The translations under genes and the position numbers were made by a program. Below the pieces are notes generated by a model. It was not told where the DNA came from. It searched no databases and saw nothing but the letters and a program-made list of their open reading frames with translations. From NCBI GenBank assembly GCA_022749755.1, contig CM040447.1, forward strand, positions 2,104,045 through 2,168,044: 64,000 nucleotides of DNA, in the 5' to 3' direction. Each line of letters opens with the position of its first letter. The stretch's first letter is position 1. Source of the DNA: Azadirachta indica. Taxonomy: Eukaryota; Streptophyta; Magnoliopsida; Sapindales; Meliaceae. Shown here piece after piece: positions 1 through 12,914 of the stretch.

Positions 1-2908
1 AGGCTTTACACGATGTCCATTTACTTTAAATGTTGTTTGAGTCTTTGGATTTAATAATTCTACCGCTCCATGAGGAAAGACTTGAACTATTAGAAACGGT
101 CCATACCATTTTGAATTAAACTTTTCTGAAAACAATTTAAGACAAGAGTTAAATAAAAAAATATTCATTCCAGGATAAAGAAATTTATGAATTAGGCCTT
201 TGTCATGATAACGCTTAGTGTGTTCTTTGTAAATTTTTGCATTCTCATAAGCTTCATCCCCAATCTCTTCTAACTCATTAAGTTAAAGTAAACGCTTCTC
301 TCCTACCATTTTCATGTCTATGTTCAGCTCCTTAATTGCCCAATATGCCTTATGCTCAAGTTCTACGGGTAAGCGGCATGCCTTTTCAAAAATTAATCGA
401 TATGGGCTCATGCCAATAGGTGTCTTGTACGCTGTGCGATATGCCCACAATACATCATTCAACTTAGCCGTCCAATCTTTCCTTGAAGGTCGTACTGTCC
501 TTTCCAAAATTTCCTTGATTTGGCGATTGCTTACCTTAACTTGGCCCGAAGTTTGTGGATGATATGGAGTTGCCACCTTATGTGTAATGTTATACTTATT
601 CAATAACCCATCAAAAAGTTTATTACAAAAATGACTTCCTCCATCACTAATTATGGCCCTTGGTGTCCCAAACCTGCTTCGAAAATTTCACATCTTTCAA
701 AAATTTCACAACACAATTAGCATCGTTAGTTCGGGTTGGTATAGCTTCGACCCACTTGGACACATAATCAACTGCAATTAATATGTATTGAAAACCAAAT
801 GAAGATGGAAAAGGTCCCATGAAATCAATCCCCAATACATCAAAAAGCTCAACAACAAAATTGTTTGCTAAAGGCATCTCATTTCTCTTGCTAATGTTAC
901 CGCTCCTTTGACATTTATTACAACGCAAACAAAAATTATGAGAATCTTTGAAGAGAGTTGGCCAATAAAAACCAGATTGCAATACCTTGAGGGCTGTTTT
1001 CTTACAACCGAAATGACCTCCGCAATGAAGCTCATGGCAAAAGGTTAGAATACTGTCATGTTTATCTTCAGGCACACATCAACGAATGATCTGATCTTGA
1101 CAAAGCTTGAACAAATATGGCTGATCCCAAAAATAATGCTTGCAAGAAAATAAAAATCTCTTCTTTTTCTGAAAAGTGAGGTTAGGCCGCAACATACCAC
1201 AAGCAAGATAATTGACAATATCAATATACCATGGTTAATGACCTAAAGAAAACAAGTGTTCATGAGGAAAAGTTTCAACAATCAGTTGTTTTTCTTTGTG
1301 TTCATATGTGTCAAAATCTGAAAATAACCTAGAAAGATGATCAGCAACAACATTCTCACTACCTTTTTTGTCTCTTATTTTTAGATCAAATTCGTGCAAA
1401 AGCAACACCCACTGAATCAGTCTTACCTTCACATTTAGTTTTGTTAATAAATATTTCAATGCCGTATGATCCGAATGCACAATAACTTTAGATCCTACTA
1501 AGTATGACCTAAATTTGTCTAATACAAACACAACAGCAAAAACTCTTTTTCAGTGGCGAAATAATTTAGTTGGGCATCATTGAGTGTTCTATTAGCATTA
1601 TAAATAACATGCAAACGCTTCTCTACTCTCTGCCCTAAAACAGCCCCTATATAGCATAATCGGATGCATCACACATAATTTCGAAAGGTAACAACCAATT
1701 AAGTGCCATGATAATAGGGGCTGATGTTAATTTTTCTTTCAAAGAATTGAAGGCGGCAAGGTAATCATCATTAAAATCAAAAGGAACATCTTTAGATAAC
1801 AAATTACATGATGGACGACTTATTTTAGAGAAATATTTAATAAATCGTCTATAAAAATCTGCATGTCTTAAGAAATTCCTAATTCCCTTAACTGAAGTAA
1901 GTGGTGGTAATTTAGCAATCAAATCAATTTTTGCCTTATCAACTTCAATGCCTCTGCTAGAAATAACATGCCCTAGCACAATGTCTTGCTACATCATAAA
2001 ATGACTTTTTTCCCAACTAAGTGTCAAATTACACTCAATGCATCTCTCAAGAACCAAATTCAAGTTATGGAAGACAATCATGAAACGAAGTTTCAAAAAC
2101 TGAAAAATCATTCATGAATACCTCAATGAATTTCTCCACCATATCCGAAAAAATTGACATCATGCATCTTTGGAATGTTGCAGGAGCATTGCATTAACCG
2201 AGTGGCATTTTCCTAAAGGCAAATGTTCCAAATGGGCAACTGAATGTTGTCTTCTCTTGATCCTCCGGTGCAATTGGCACTTGATAATAACCTGAAAGAC
2301 CATCAAGAAAACAATAAAAATCATGCCCTGCCAATCTTTCCAACATCATATCAATAAATGGAAGTGGAAAATTATCTTTCTTTGTAGTTGAATTCAACGT
2401 TTTATAATCAATGCACATTCTCCATCCGGTAGTCATTCTAGTAGATACCAACTCATTATTTTCATTCCTCACCACTGTAATGCCTGATTTTTTTGGTACA
2501 ACATGAACTGGACTAATCTATTTACTATCAGAAATTGGGTAAATGACTCTTGCATCTAAGAGTCTTAAAACCTCTTTCTTGACTACCTCTTGAAAATTAG
2601 GATTTAATCTCCTTTGGGCTTCTCTCACAGGTTTGGCATTATCTTCCAAAATAATTTTATGCATGCACATTGCAGAACTAATGCCTTTAATGTCACTTAT
2701 ACTCCATCCTATAGCTTTCCTAAGTTGGCTAAGCTCTCTTACAACTCTCTCTTCTTGCGTTTGGGTCAAAGTAGATGAAATGATTACAGGGTATGTATCC
2801 CCCTCTCCCAAAAATATGTATTTAAGATGTTTAGGTAATTCTTTAAGCTCAATTTTAGGTGGAGTGAATTCTGCCCTTGGTAAGGATTTTGGTAGCTCTA
2901 AGGATTTG
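1..2908 (-). pseudogene. Athila-type pol remnant (RT, RNase H, integrase) of A1
   Basis: Read leftward: a protease-RT spacer (2518-2811), RT (about 2050-2475), connection and RNase H start (1647-1979), RNase H end with VVADHLSRL (1235-1531), then integrase (about 1-1230). Integrase keeps the HHCC zinc site ([12 protein letters not shown], then CNKC) and the first catalytic Asp in GIDFMGPF. The acidic residue in the usual GQVEVSN motif is Lys (GQVKVSN), and the block around the second Asp is frameshifted near 650-690. The RT catalytic box reads FMNDF, so one Asp is Asn. The integrase C-terminal end is visible down to base 1 (VNGHRVKP). The gene is clearly non-functional. Confidence 0.9.
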
Positions 2909-3958
2909 TGATGTGTAAATTTTAAATGCTATCAGTGCACGAATCAGTAATAACTAACGATAAGTTCACCCGAGGTTGATCTCTCGCGGAATTGTAATGG
3001 TTTAAATCCTTATTGTTTCCTATTAATTACTAATTTAAACAAACATAAAATCGTAAATACTCTAATGTAATGAAATGAAAAATTCAAATTATTTCAATTG
3101 AAGTGATTAAATACTAAATTACGAGAGCTTAAAATCTATAAAATTCTGTTGAATTCAATGAAATTAGATGGGGTTTGGCTAGTTATCTAATCTAGTATTG
3201 AAATATAAGGTAAATTAAACAACCAGTATGTATTTTAGATTATTGATTTTTTCACTAAAATTAGAGAATTCCAATGATCATGGTAATTCTTACTTATAAT
3301 TAATCAAATATATCCTTATGAGGCTTCTACTTAATTAATTTTATTGTTACAAGGAAATTATTTAACCATTTAAATCAAACCAACTTAATGAATTTAATTT
3401 AAATACTTGTTCAAAAGAGCTTAACTAAGGTAAGATGATGTTTCTAATACCTTAATTCTCAAATTAATTTCAATCACAAATAATAAATAGCAAATCCACA
3501 ACAAATAATCAAAATTATACAGATCAATGAACAAAAAATAATCTCAACCTTCTAATTAATCATATTTCATAAAATATTCAGTATCATTTCAATAGCAAAA
3601 CCAAACTCCCAAAATATGTTTACACTTCCATTCTTAAATTCAAATAAATGAATTCAATTATAACAGTTCTAAACATATTTAAAAAATAAACAAACTTAAA
3701 GAAAGCTTCCCTTTTTTTGAAGGTTCACCATCAAGTTTTTGAAGAAGATGATAATTTTGTCCAGCAAGTACGTCCTCTTCAATTCAGCAATCCTCCCCCT
3801 TCAATGGAAAACTCACTCTTTAGAAAACTCTATTATTCATCAAATTCTTTCCCAATTTGTTCTCAGCCCCCAGCAGCACCTCCAAAGTCATCTCTCTTAT
3901 TCATTTTGTCAACAACTTATTCAAAATTCACTCTCTCATGTCAAGGAAAGTTTGTCTC
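2909..3958 (-). repeat. truncated Athila-1 LTR piece between gag and pol of A1
   Basis: This stretch matches the Athila-1 LTR seen complete at 49753-51119 and 59102-60468. It starts (plus reading) with TGATGTGTAAATTTTAAATG and lacks the last part, about 300 bp, which holds the U3 start TGATAAATC. To its left A1 pol resumes in the protease-RT spacer. To its right the gag C-terminal region begins at about 3959. Protease and the end of gag are absent, so the insertion or recombination removed coding sequence. No 5-bp duplication is recognisable. Short open frames here are LTR sequence, not genes. Confidence 0.85.
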
Positions 3959-5540
3959 CATCGCTCGGTTGCCTTATGGAGCGATGGAGTAGAAGCTAAA
4001 TCTTTCTTTTTGCTCTTCTTGGAATGCTTAGAAGGTTGGAGATCTTTACCTTGTTCTTCTTTGGAAACTTCTTGCTCCCCATTTTCTGCATCAAGTGGTA
4101 AATCATTAAAATTTTCATTATCAAAATGTTTGTTAATAATTTTATCACTTCGTAAGACTGTAACAGCTTTTCTTTGCACAGGTTGGCTAGTTAGTTTTCC
4201 TTTTTGATGTCTTTGCATGTGTTCTGCAAGTTGCCCAACTTGCATTTCTACCCTCTTCATAGATGCTTCTAAAGAATCCAACCTTTGACTATGTCTCTCA
4301 TGATTTTTTTTACTGACTTGAATGAAGGTGTTCAAACTCTCCTCCAATGTTGGTCTTCTAGGTTGTTCAGGTGGCATGGCTTGGATTTGATGTTGAATTA
4401 GCCTTGAGTTTTGAGCATATGTTGGATTGTTATTAGTCTTCCAAGAGAAATTCGGATGATTTCTCCAACTTGGGTTATATGTGTTTGCAAAAGGATCATG
4501 TCTTGGCCTAGGTTGGTAAGACTCCATCAAATTAGCTTGTTCTTGTTCACCACCTATGTAAGAATCACAAGACAAAGAACAAGTGTTAGCATTATGCCCA
4601 TAAATTCCACAAATTCCACATACCTTATGAGTTGGCTGGTTATTAGTCGTAAAGAGTTTGACTTACTTAGTCAATTCAGCAAGTTGTATTGCCATTTCAT
4701 TGTTGGAGCTTAAATCATGCACCCTAACTCTCCTTCCTCTTGCACTCTTTTGCTGCGAATTAGCACCCAACATTTCATATAGCTCATATGTCTTTTCCTT
4801 GGTCTTTTCTCCCATGGCTCCACCGGCGGCATTATCAATTGTGTATTGACATTGTTGCGTCAATCCATCATAGAAAAATTGGTTTTGTCGCTGCAGCAAA
4901 AAATGATAGTGAGGACATTGGATAAGAAGCATCTTGAATCAATCCCATGCTTCATGAAAAGCTCTCCCTCCATTTGAGAAAAGGTAGCAATTTTAGTTTT
5001 TAACTCAGTAGTCTTTTAGTGAGAGTAGAATTTTCTCATAAATTTGTTGTAAACCACTTCCCATGTAGTTAAAGATCTTGGTAGAAGAGTCATCAACCAA
5101 GCTTTAGCTCTATCTTTCAGCATATAGGGAAAACACCTCATCCTAAGTTGATCCTCGGTTAATCCTTACAAAGGAAAAGTTTGCACTGTCACACAAAAGT
5201 CCCTAATGAAAATCAAAGGGTTTTCGTTAGGAATTCCATAAAAAGAAGGCAACATGGAATATTGTATGTTTTTTATCTCATAATTTTATGCAGCATCCTC
5301 CAATTGCATGCAAGATGTAGAAGTGCTAACGATCAGCCTTGCATACTCCTTCATCACCCTTTGTCTTTCAGCTACTTCTATTATTTGGGGCTCCAGGCTT
5401 GCTGTTTTCTCAACAATTTTTTTTTCTTGTTCAGTACGTAATTGATGTTCTTCAACTAGTTGTCTCAAGTTCTCCCTTATTTTTAAGATATTATTTTCTT
5501 TCTCTCTAAAATCTCTCTTTAGGGAATTGTCATCATGCAT
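3959..5540 (-). pseudogene. Athila-type gag remnant of A1
   Basis: Open pieces 5286-5540, 4663-4932 and 3928-4575 together read as an Athila gag. There is a charged, probably coiled-coil N-terminal part, a capsid-like middle (EDQLRMRCFPYML, then KAWLMTLLP, followed by FFYDGLTQQ), a CCHC zinc knuckle CGICGIYGHNANTC near 4570-4620, and the typical NPSWRNHPNFSW motif near 4440. Frame changes and stops lie between the pieces. The start at 5540 is the first Met after the leader and is tentative. The 3' end is cut by the LTR piece at about 3959. It would have encoded the virus-like particle protein. No intact copy is present in the window. Confidence 0.85.
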
Positions 5541-5671
5541 GTACTTAATGAAAGAAAGAAATAATAATAATTAAGTTACAAAGAAACAAAATAAAATAGC
5601 AATAAATGAAACACTCAAAACAAACAAAAAAAATAGCAACAAGGAAAACAAATGTAGAATTTAAACATCAA

Positions 5672-5690
5672 TTCCCCGGTAACGGCACCA
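5672..5690 (-). other. primer binding site of A1, tRNA-Asp type
   Basis: Plus-strand TTCCCCGGTAACGGCACCA lies 6 bp inside the LTR edge. It resembles the 3' end of a plant tRNA-Asp (CCCCGGCAACGGCGCCA) with two changes, which is the primer usage known for Athila elements. The 130-bp leader between gag and this site (5541-5671) is A-rich, and I see nothing else in it. Confidence 0.85.
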
Positions 5691-5696
5691 AAAACT

Positions 5697-7036
5697 TGAT
5701 GTGCAAATTTTAAATGCTAGCAAGTGCACGAATCGTTAATAATTGACTATAAGTTCACTCTAAGATTGATCTCTTGTGGAATTATAATGTTTTAAATCCT
5801 TATTGTTTTCTGTTAATTACTAATTTATATAAAATCGTAAATACTCTAATGCAATCAAGTGACAATTTCAAATTATTCTGATTGAAGTAATTAAATAGCT
5901 AAATTACAAGAACTTGAAATTTATAAAATTTTGTTGAATTCAATGAAATTAGATGGAATTTGGCTAGTTATCTAATTTGGTATTAAAATATAGGTGAATT
6001 AAACAACCATTATGTAATTTAGATTATTAGTCTTTCCACTAAAGTTAGAGAATTTCAATGATTATAGTAATTCTTACTTATAATTAATTAAATATACTCT
6101 TGATATCAGGCTTCTACTTAATTAATTGCATTGTTACAAGGAAATCATTTAACTATTTAAATCAAATTAACTCAATGGATTCAATTTAAATACTTGTTCA
6201 AAAGAGCTTAATTAAGGTAAGATGTCACAAATCATAGATAGCAAATCCATAACAAATAATCAAAATTATACAGATTAATGAACAAGAAATAATTTCAATC
6301 TCTAATTAATTATATTTCACACAATATTCAATAGCATTTCAATAGGAAAGTCAAACTCCCAAAATATATTTACACTTTCATTCTTAAATTTAAATCTATG
6401 AGTCTAATTACAAAAGTTTTAAACATATTTAAAAAATAAACAAACTTAAAGAAAGCTTCCCTTTTTGAAGGTTCACCACCAAGTTTTGAATAAGATGATA
6501 ATTCTGCCTAGCAAGAATCCTCTTCAATCTAGCAATCCTGCCCCTCTAATGGAAAACTCCCTCTTTAGAAAACCCTCTTTTTCATCAAATCCTTCCCCAA
6601 TTCGTTCTCTCTCGAGCAGCTCCTCCAAAATCCTCCTCTCTTTTACTTATTTTGTCAACAACTTATTCAAAATTCACTCCCACATGTTAAGGAAAATAGG
6701 TCTTCCAGTTGTCTTCTTTCCAGCTAGAATTTTGACCCCTAAACTTCAACATTTGCTTTCTTTTTGAAATATAGGGTTGTAAATCATTATGTCTAGTTTT
6801 CAAATTATTTTGCATCACCCAATTACGAGTATTGAGGACAAAATTATGGTATAAAATACGAATTATGTTAACATAATTCGTATTTGGGCTTCCAGCATCT
6901 TGTGATTGTTTTTGGGCTTTCTACAATAATTATTTCAAGTAATAAAAAAAAGCTCAAAATGATAAAATTTTAAGATAAAATATATGAATAAAAGATATAA
7001 GCATAATAAAATACTATGACAAATATTGATTTATCA
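5697..7036 (-). repeat. 5' LTR of A1 (Athila-1 family)
   Basis: On the minus strand it begins TGATAAATCAATATTTGTC and ends TTTGCACATCA, giving TG...CA ends over 1,340 bp. The right edge joins satellite (ATGGGCTGTACATCTTG). Long AT-rich stretches and a conserved block with the plus-strand ORF 6465-6767 are shared with every other Athila-1 LTR here. That ORF is a by-product of LTR sequence. Confidence 0.92.
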
Positions 7037-10000
7037 ATGGGCTGTACATCTTGTTACTCAACATTGTGTAAAGATCATTGGGGTGCATTTTGTTTTGAAA
7101 TGAAGAAGTTAAAAAAATACGGTTTTGCGGGCTGGAATTGTCAAATGCGATACGGACTCAAAAAACAAATTCAATTTAATACAGGGCACACATCTTGTTG
7201 CTCAGCATCATGTGAGAATCATTGCTTTGCATTTTATTTCAAAAAATGGAAAAGTTGAAATTGTACGATTTTCAGGTCCAGAATCGTTAAACGCAATACA
7301 AACTCAAAAAATAATTTCTATTTGAGATGGACTGCACATCTTGCTATTCATCATCGTGTGAGGATCACTGCAGTGTATTTTATTTCGAAATTGGAGAAGT
7401 TGAGAATGCAGGATTTTTGGGGGTCGAAATTGTCAAATGAGAAACGGAATTAAAAAATGATTTCAATTCGAGACGGGGCACATATCTTGTTTCCTCAGCA
7501 TCAAAAAACAGAGAAGTTGAAAATGTACGTTTTTCGGGGCCAAAATTGTGAAACGCGAAACGGAGTCGAAAAATGATTTGAATTTGTGAGAATCAAATCA
7601 TGTGAGAATCCTTATGATATATTTTATTTCAAAAAAATGAAAAGTTGAAAATGCACGATTTGCAGGGCAAGAATTGTCGAACGCAAACGGACTCAAAAAA
7701 CGAGTTCAATTCCTGACAGGCACATGTCTTGTTACTTCGCATCATGTGAGGACTACTGTGGGGCATTTTAATTCGGAAATGGAAGAGTTGAAAATTTACT
7801 ATTTTGGGCATTTTAATTCAAATGCGTAACAAACTCAAAAAACGATTTCAATTATAGACAGGCCACGTGTCTTTTTAATCAGCATCACGTGAACATCATT
7901 ACGGTACATTTTATTTTGAAGAAAGGAGAAGTTGAAATTGTACGATTTTCGGAGCCAAAATTGCCAAACACGAAGCGAACTCGAAAACCGATTTTAATTC
8001 GAGAAGGACCACATATCTTGTTACTTAGCATTTCGTGAGGATTATTGCGGCACATTTTAATTCGAAAATAAGAGAAGTCAAAAATATACAATTTTGGGGG
8101 TCGGAATTGTCAAACAAGTAATTGACTTAAAAAACGATTTCAATTCGAGACGAAACACACATCTTATTATTCAACATCATGTGAAGATCATTACAATACA
8201 TTTTATTTTTAAAAAAAGAGAAGTTGAAAACGTACGATTTTGGGGGTCAGAATTGTCAAACACAACCGAACTCAAAAAACGATTCCAATTCGATACAGAG
8301 CATTTTATTTCAAAAAACAGAGAAGTTAAAAATGTACAATTTTTTAGGTCACACGAAATGGACTCGGAAAACATTTTCAATTCGAGACGGGGCACACACC
8401 TTATTATTTAAGCATTGTGTAAGGATCATGACAATGCATTTTATTTTGAAAAAGGAGAAGTTGAAGATGTATGATTTTCGGGCCGAAATCGTCAAATGCA
8501 AAATGGACTGGAAAAACGATTCTAATTCGAGATAGGCTACAGGCCTTGTTACTCAGCATTGTGTAAGGATCATTGTGGGGCATTTTATTTCGAAAAATAG
8601 AGGAGTTGAAAATATATGATTTTAATTTGATACAGGGCACACATCTTGTTAATTAACATCACGTGAGGATCATTTTCATATATTTTATTTGGAAAAAAGT
8701 AGAAGTTTAAAAAGTTCGATTTTTGGGGCTAGAATCATCAAACACGAAACGGACTCGGAGAACAATTTCAATTCGGGACAGCTCTCACGTTTTGTTACAC
8801 AGCATCGCATGAGAATCACTACTGTACATGTATTTCGAGAAAAGGAGAAGTAAAAAGCATACGATTTATGGGGCCGGAATCATCAAATGCAGAATGGACT
8901 AAAAAAATGATTTCAATTCAAGGCAGGCCCTACATCTTGTTACTCAACATCGGGTGAGGATCATTGAGGTATATTTTATTTCAAAAATAGAGAAGTTGAA
9001 AACGTACGATTTTCGAGGCCAGAATCGTCAAATGTGAAATAGATTCGGAAAACAATTTCAATTCGAGACAGCCCCATGTCTTGCTATACAGCATCACGTA
9101 AGGATCACTACAATGCATTTTATTTTAAAAAAAGGAGAAGTTGAAAATGTACGATACTCGGGGCCGCAATTGTCAAGGGCGAAACGAACTTGAAAAACAA
9201 TTTTAATTCGAGACAGGCCACACTTCTTGCTGCTCAGCATTGTGCGAGGATCATTGCAGGGCATTTTAATTCAAAAATGTAGAAGTTGAAAATGTACGAC
9301 TTTCATGGTCAGAATCATCAAATGCGAAACAAACTCGAAAACGATTTCTATTCGAGATGGGCCGCACGTCTGGCTACTCAGCATCGCATGAGGATCAGTA
9401 CGGTGCATTTTTTTTCGAAAATGGACAAACACTAAACGGACTAAAAAATGATTTCAATTTTAGACGAGGCACACATCTTGTTACTAAGCATCAAGTGGGA
9501 ACATTACGGAGCATTTTATTTCAAGAAATGAAGAAGTTGAAAATGTACGATTTTCGGGGCATGAATTGTCAAACACGAAACAGACTCAGAAAACGATTTC
9601 AATTCTAGACAAGCCACAAGTCTTATTACCCAGCATCACGTGAGGATTATTACGGTATATTTTTTTTTCGAGAAAATGAGAAGTTGAAAATGTACGATTT
9701 TCGAGACCGGAATCATCAAACGCGAAATGGACTTGAAAAACAATTTCAATTAGAGACGGGCTACACCCCTTGTTAGTCAGCATCATATAAGGATCATTAC
9801 AGTGCATTTTTTTGCAAAAAATAAGAAGTTGAAAATATACGACTTTCAAGGCCGAATTCGTCAAACGTGAAACAGACTTGAATAACAATTTCTATTCGAG
9901 TCGGGCCGCATGTCTTACTACTCTGCATCATGTGAGAATCATTGTAAGGCATTTTATTTTGAAAATGGAGAAGTTGAAAACATATGATTTTCGGGGCCGA

Positions 10001-12914
10001 AATCGTTAAACGCGAAACGGGCACAAAAAATGAATGACTTGAAAATGTACGATTTTCGGAGCTAAAAAAATGATTTCAATTCAAGACAGGGCACATGTCT
10101 TATTACTCAGCATCGTGTGAGGATAATTATGGAGCATTTTATTTGAAAAAATAGAGAGGTTCAAAATGTACAATTTTTAGAGCCGAAATTGTCAAACGCG
10201 AAATGGACTCGAAAACTGATTTCAATTTGAGACAGACCACATGTCTTGATACTCAACATCATATAAGGATCATTATGGTGCATATTGTTTCGAAAAAATG
10301 AGAAGTTGAAAATGTACAATTTTTGGGGCAAGAATTGTCAAACGAGAAATAGACTTGGAAAATGATTTCAATTCTAGAGAGCCCACACGTCTTCTTATTC
10401 AGCATCGCGTGAGGATCACTGCAGTGCATTGTATTTCAAAAAAAGGAGAAGCTAAAAATGTATGATTTTCGGGCCAGAATTGTTTAAATGCAAAACGGAC
10501 TCGAAAAAATATTTCAATTCGAGACAGGTCACATATCTTGTTACTCAAAATTGCATGATGATCAGTGCAAGGCATTTTAATTCGAAAATTGAGAAGTTGA
10601 AAGTTTACGATTTTAGGGTCCGACTTGTCAAACATGAAACAGATTAAAAAAATGATTTTAATTCGAGACAGTACATGCATCTTGTTACTCAACATCGCAT
10701 GAGGATTGTTACATAGCATTTTATTTTTAAAAAACAAAAATGTTGGAAATGTCAAACGCGAAACAGGCTCGTAAAACGATTTCATTTTGATATGGGTCAC
10801 ACGTCTTGTTACTCAGCATCACATGATGATTATTATATTGCATTTTATTTCGAGAAAAGGAGAAGTTGAAAATGTACGATTTTCTGGGCCGCAATCGTCA
10901 AACGCGAAATGGACTACGAAAACGATTTCATTCGAGACGGGCCATACATGTTGTTATTCAGCATTGCTGAAGGATCATTACGACGCATTTTATTTCGAAA
11001 AATGGAAAAGTTGAAAATGTACGATTTTCGGGGTCGAAATTCTCAAATTTTGAAACGGACTCAGAAAACAATTAAAATTCGAAACAGGGCACATGTCTTG
11101 TTACTTACATTGCGTGAGGATCATCATAGTGTATTTTAATTCAAAAACAGGATAAGTTGAGAATGCACAATTTTGTAGGCCAAATTCGTCAAACGCGAAA
11201 CGGACTCAAAAAAAAATTTCAAGTTGAGACGAGGCGAACCTCATGTACGCAAGGCATCGCGTCAGGATCATCATGGTGCATTTTATTTCAAGAAATAGAG
11301 GAGTTGAAAATGTACGATTTTAGGAGTCGAATTGTCAAACACGAAACGGAGTCAAAAAACGATTTCAACTGAAGACGGAACACACATCTTCTTGCACAGC
11401 AACACGTGAAGATCACTACAGTATATTTTATTTTTAAAAAAAGAGAAGTTGAAAATGTACGATTTTCAGGGCCAGAATTTGTCAAATGCGAAATGGGCTC
11501 GAGAAACGATTTCAATTCAGGACTGCGTACACATTTTTTTATTCAGCATTGCGTGAGGATCATTATGGGGCAATTAGTACAATTTTGGGGCCGAAATTAT
11601 CAAACGCAAAACGGACTTAAAAAATGATTTCAATTTAAGACAGGTACGTCTTGCTATCCAACATTGCTAGAGAATCATTACTGTACTTTTTATTTCAAAA
11701 AATGTAAAAGTTGAAAATGTATGATTTTCAAGGCCAGAATTATCAAACGCAAAACGGACTCGAAAAATAATTTCAATTCAAGACGGGACACATGTCTTTC
11801 TACTCAGCATCACGTAAGAATCATTATGGAGCATTTTTCAAAAATGGAGAAGAAGAAAGTATGTGATTTTGGGGGCCAGAATTATCAAACGCAAAACAGA
11901 CAAAAAAAGTGATTTCAATTTGTAAAGGGGCACACGTCTCGCTACTTACCATTGCGTGAGGATGATCATGGTGCGTTTTATTTCAAAAAACGAAAAAATT
12001 GAGAATGTACAATTTTGGCGGGCCAAAATCGTAAAGCGTGAAACAGACTTGAAAAATGATTTCAATTCTAGACAGGCCACACGCTTTGTTACTCAGCATC
12101 ACGTGATGATTGTTACGAGGAATTTTAATTCGAAAACGAGGACGTTGAAAATGTACAATTTTGGGGCCAGAATTGTCAAACGCGAAACGGACTCGAAAAA
12201 TAATTTTAAATCAAGACAGGACACACGTCTTTCTACTCAGCATCGCGTGAGAATCATTATGGAGTATTTTAATTCAAAAACAAAGAAAAGAAAATGTATG
12301 ATTTTTGGGGCCGGAATTGTCAAACCCGAAACGGACAAAAAAAGTGATTTCAATTTGTGAAGGGGTACACGTCTCGCTACTTAACATCGCGTGAGGATGA
12401 TCACGGTGCATTTTATTTCAAAAAAGGGAAAAATTGAGAATGCACGATTTTGGCGGGTCGGAATCGTAAAGTGTAAAACGGACTCGAAAAACGGTTTCAA
12501 TTTTAGACAGGCCACACGCTTTGTTACTCAGCATCACATGATGATCATTATGAGGAATTTTAATTTGAAAACGGGGACGTTGAAAATGTACAATTTTGGG
12601 GGCCAGAATTATTAAACGCAAAACGGATTAAAAATACAATTTCAATTCGATATGGGCAGACGTCTTGTTACTCAGCATCGCTGGAGGATCATTACGGTAT
12701 ATTTTAATTTGAGACGGGACATACGTTTTGTTATTCAGCATCGCGTGAGGATCAACACAGTGTATTTTAATTCAAATAACGGAGAAGTTGAAAACAGACG
12801 ATTTTAGAGGCCAGAATTGTCAAAAGCGAAATGGACTGCAAAAACGATTTCAATTCGAGATGGAGCACACGTCCTGTTACTCAACATCATGTGAGGATCA
12901 TTACGGTGCATTTC
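7037..12914. repeat. satellite array 1, about 145-bp tandem repeat, roughly 40 monomers
   Basis: A recurring core CTTGTTACTCAGCATC returns about every 144-146 bp (for example 8018, 8162; 8401, 8545; 8791, 8937). Other constant blocks are GTGAGGATCATTACGGTGCA, GAGAAGTTGAAAATGTACGA, GGGGCCGGAATTGTCAAACG and CGATTTCAATTCGAGACGGG. Monomers diverge widely, with many CG-to-TG/CA differences, and some are internally deleted (8162 to 8401 skips part of a unit, and about 8560-8640 loses about 44 bp). All short ORFs in this stretch follow from the repeat and change frame at each unit. A 145-bp tandem family is known from Populus, but I could not compare sequences. Confidence 0.95.
11700..12620. repeat. 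three-monomer higher-order repeat, about 435 bp, two copies
   Basis: Monomer-specific variants recur at three times the basic period. GTCTTTCTACTCAGCATC occurs at 11794 and 12227. CGTCTCGCTACTTA follows AAAAAAAGTGATTTCAATTT at 11935 and 12370. CACGCTTTGTTACTCAGC with GAGGAATTTTAATT occurs near 12081 and 12516. Spacings are 433-435 bp. Corresponding monomers in the two copies are clearly closer to each other than to their neighbours. Confidence 0.85.

Larger units (their letters stand above)
1..7036 (-). mobile_element. Athila-1 copy A1, Ty3/gypsy LTR retrotransposon, truncated by the left window edge
   Basis: On the minus strand the order is 5' LTR (5697-7036), tRNA-Asp type primer site, gag, a misplaced LTR piece, then RT, RNase H and integrase running off the window at base 1. 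The integrase motif [13 protein letters not shown] and the RT motif CFLDGLSGYYQV are typical of the Athila lineage. The right LTR end abuts the satellite cleanly at 7036/7037, so the element inserted into the array. The 3' LTR lies outside, so no target duplication can be checked. The protease and the gag end are missing where the LTR piece sits. Stops and frameshifts are frequent. Lineage assignment is from recalled motifs. Confidence 0.9.

Noticed and set aside
3717..3999. ORFs of 86-100 codons repeated at 3717, 6465, 50561 and 60001 (MENSLF-type)
   Set aside because: They lie in the same block of every Athila-1 LTR, are antisense to the element, and vary in frame. They are LTR sequence, not a gene family.
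7037..12914. Many 60-130 codon ORFs on both strands in the satellite
   Set aside because: They repeat with the monomer, change frame from unit to unit because 145 is not a multiple of three, and have no domain. They are by-products of a CG-containing repeat with few stops.
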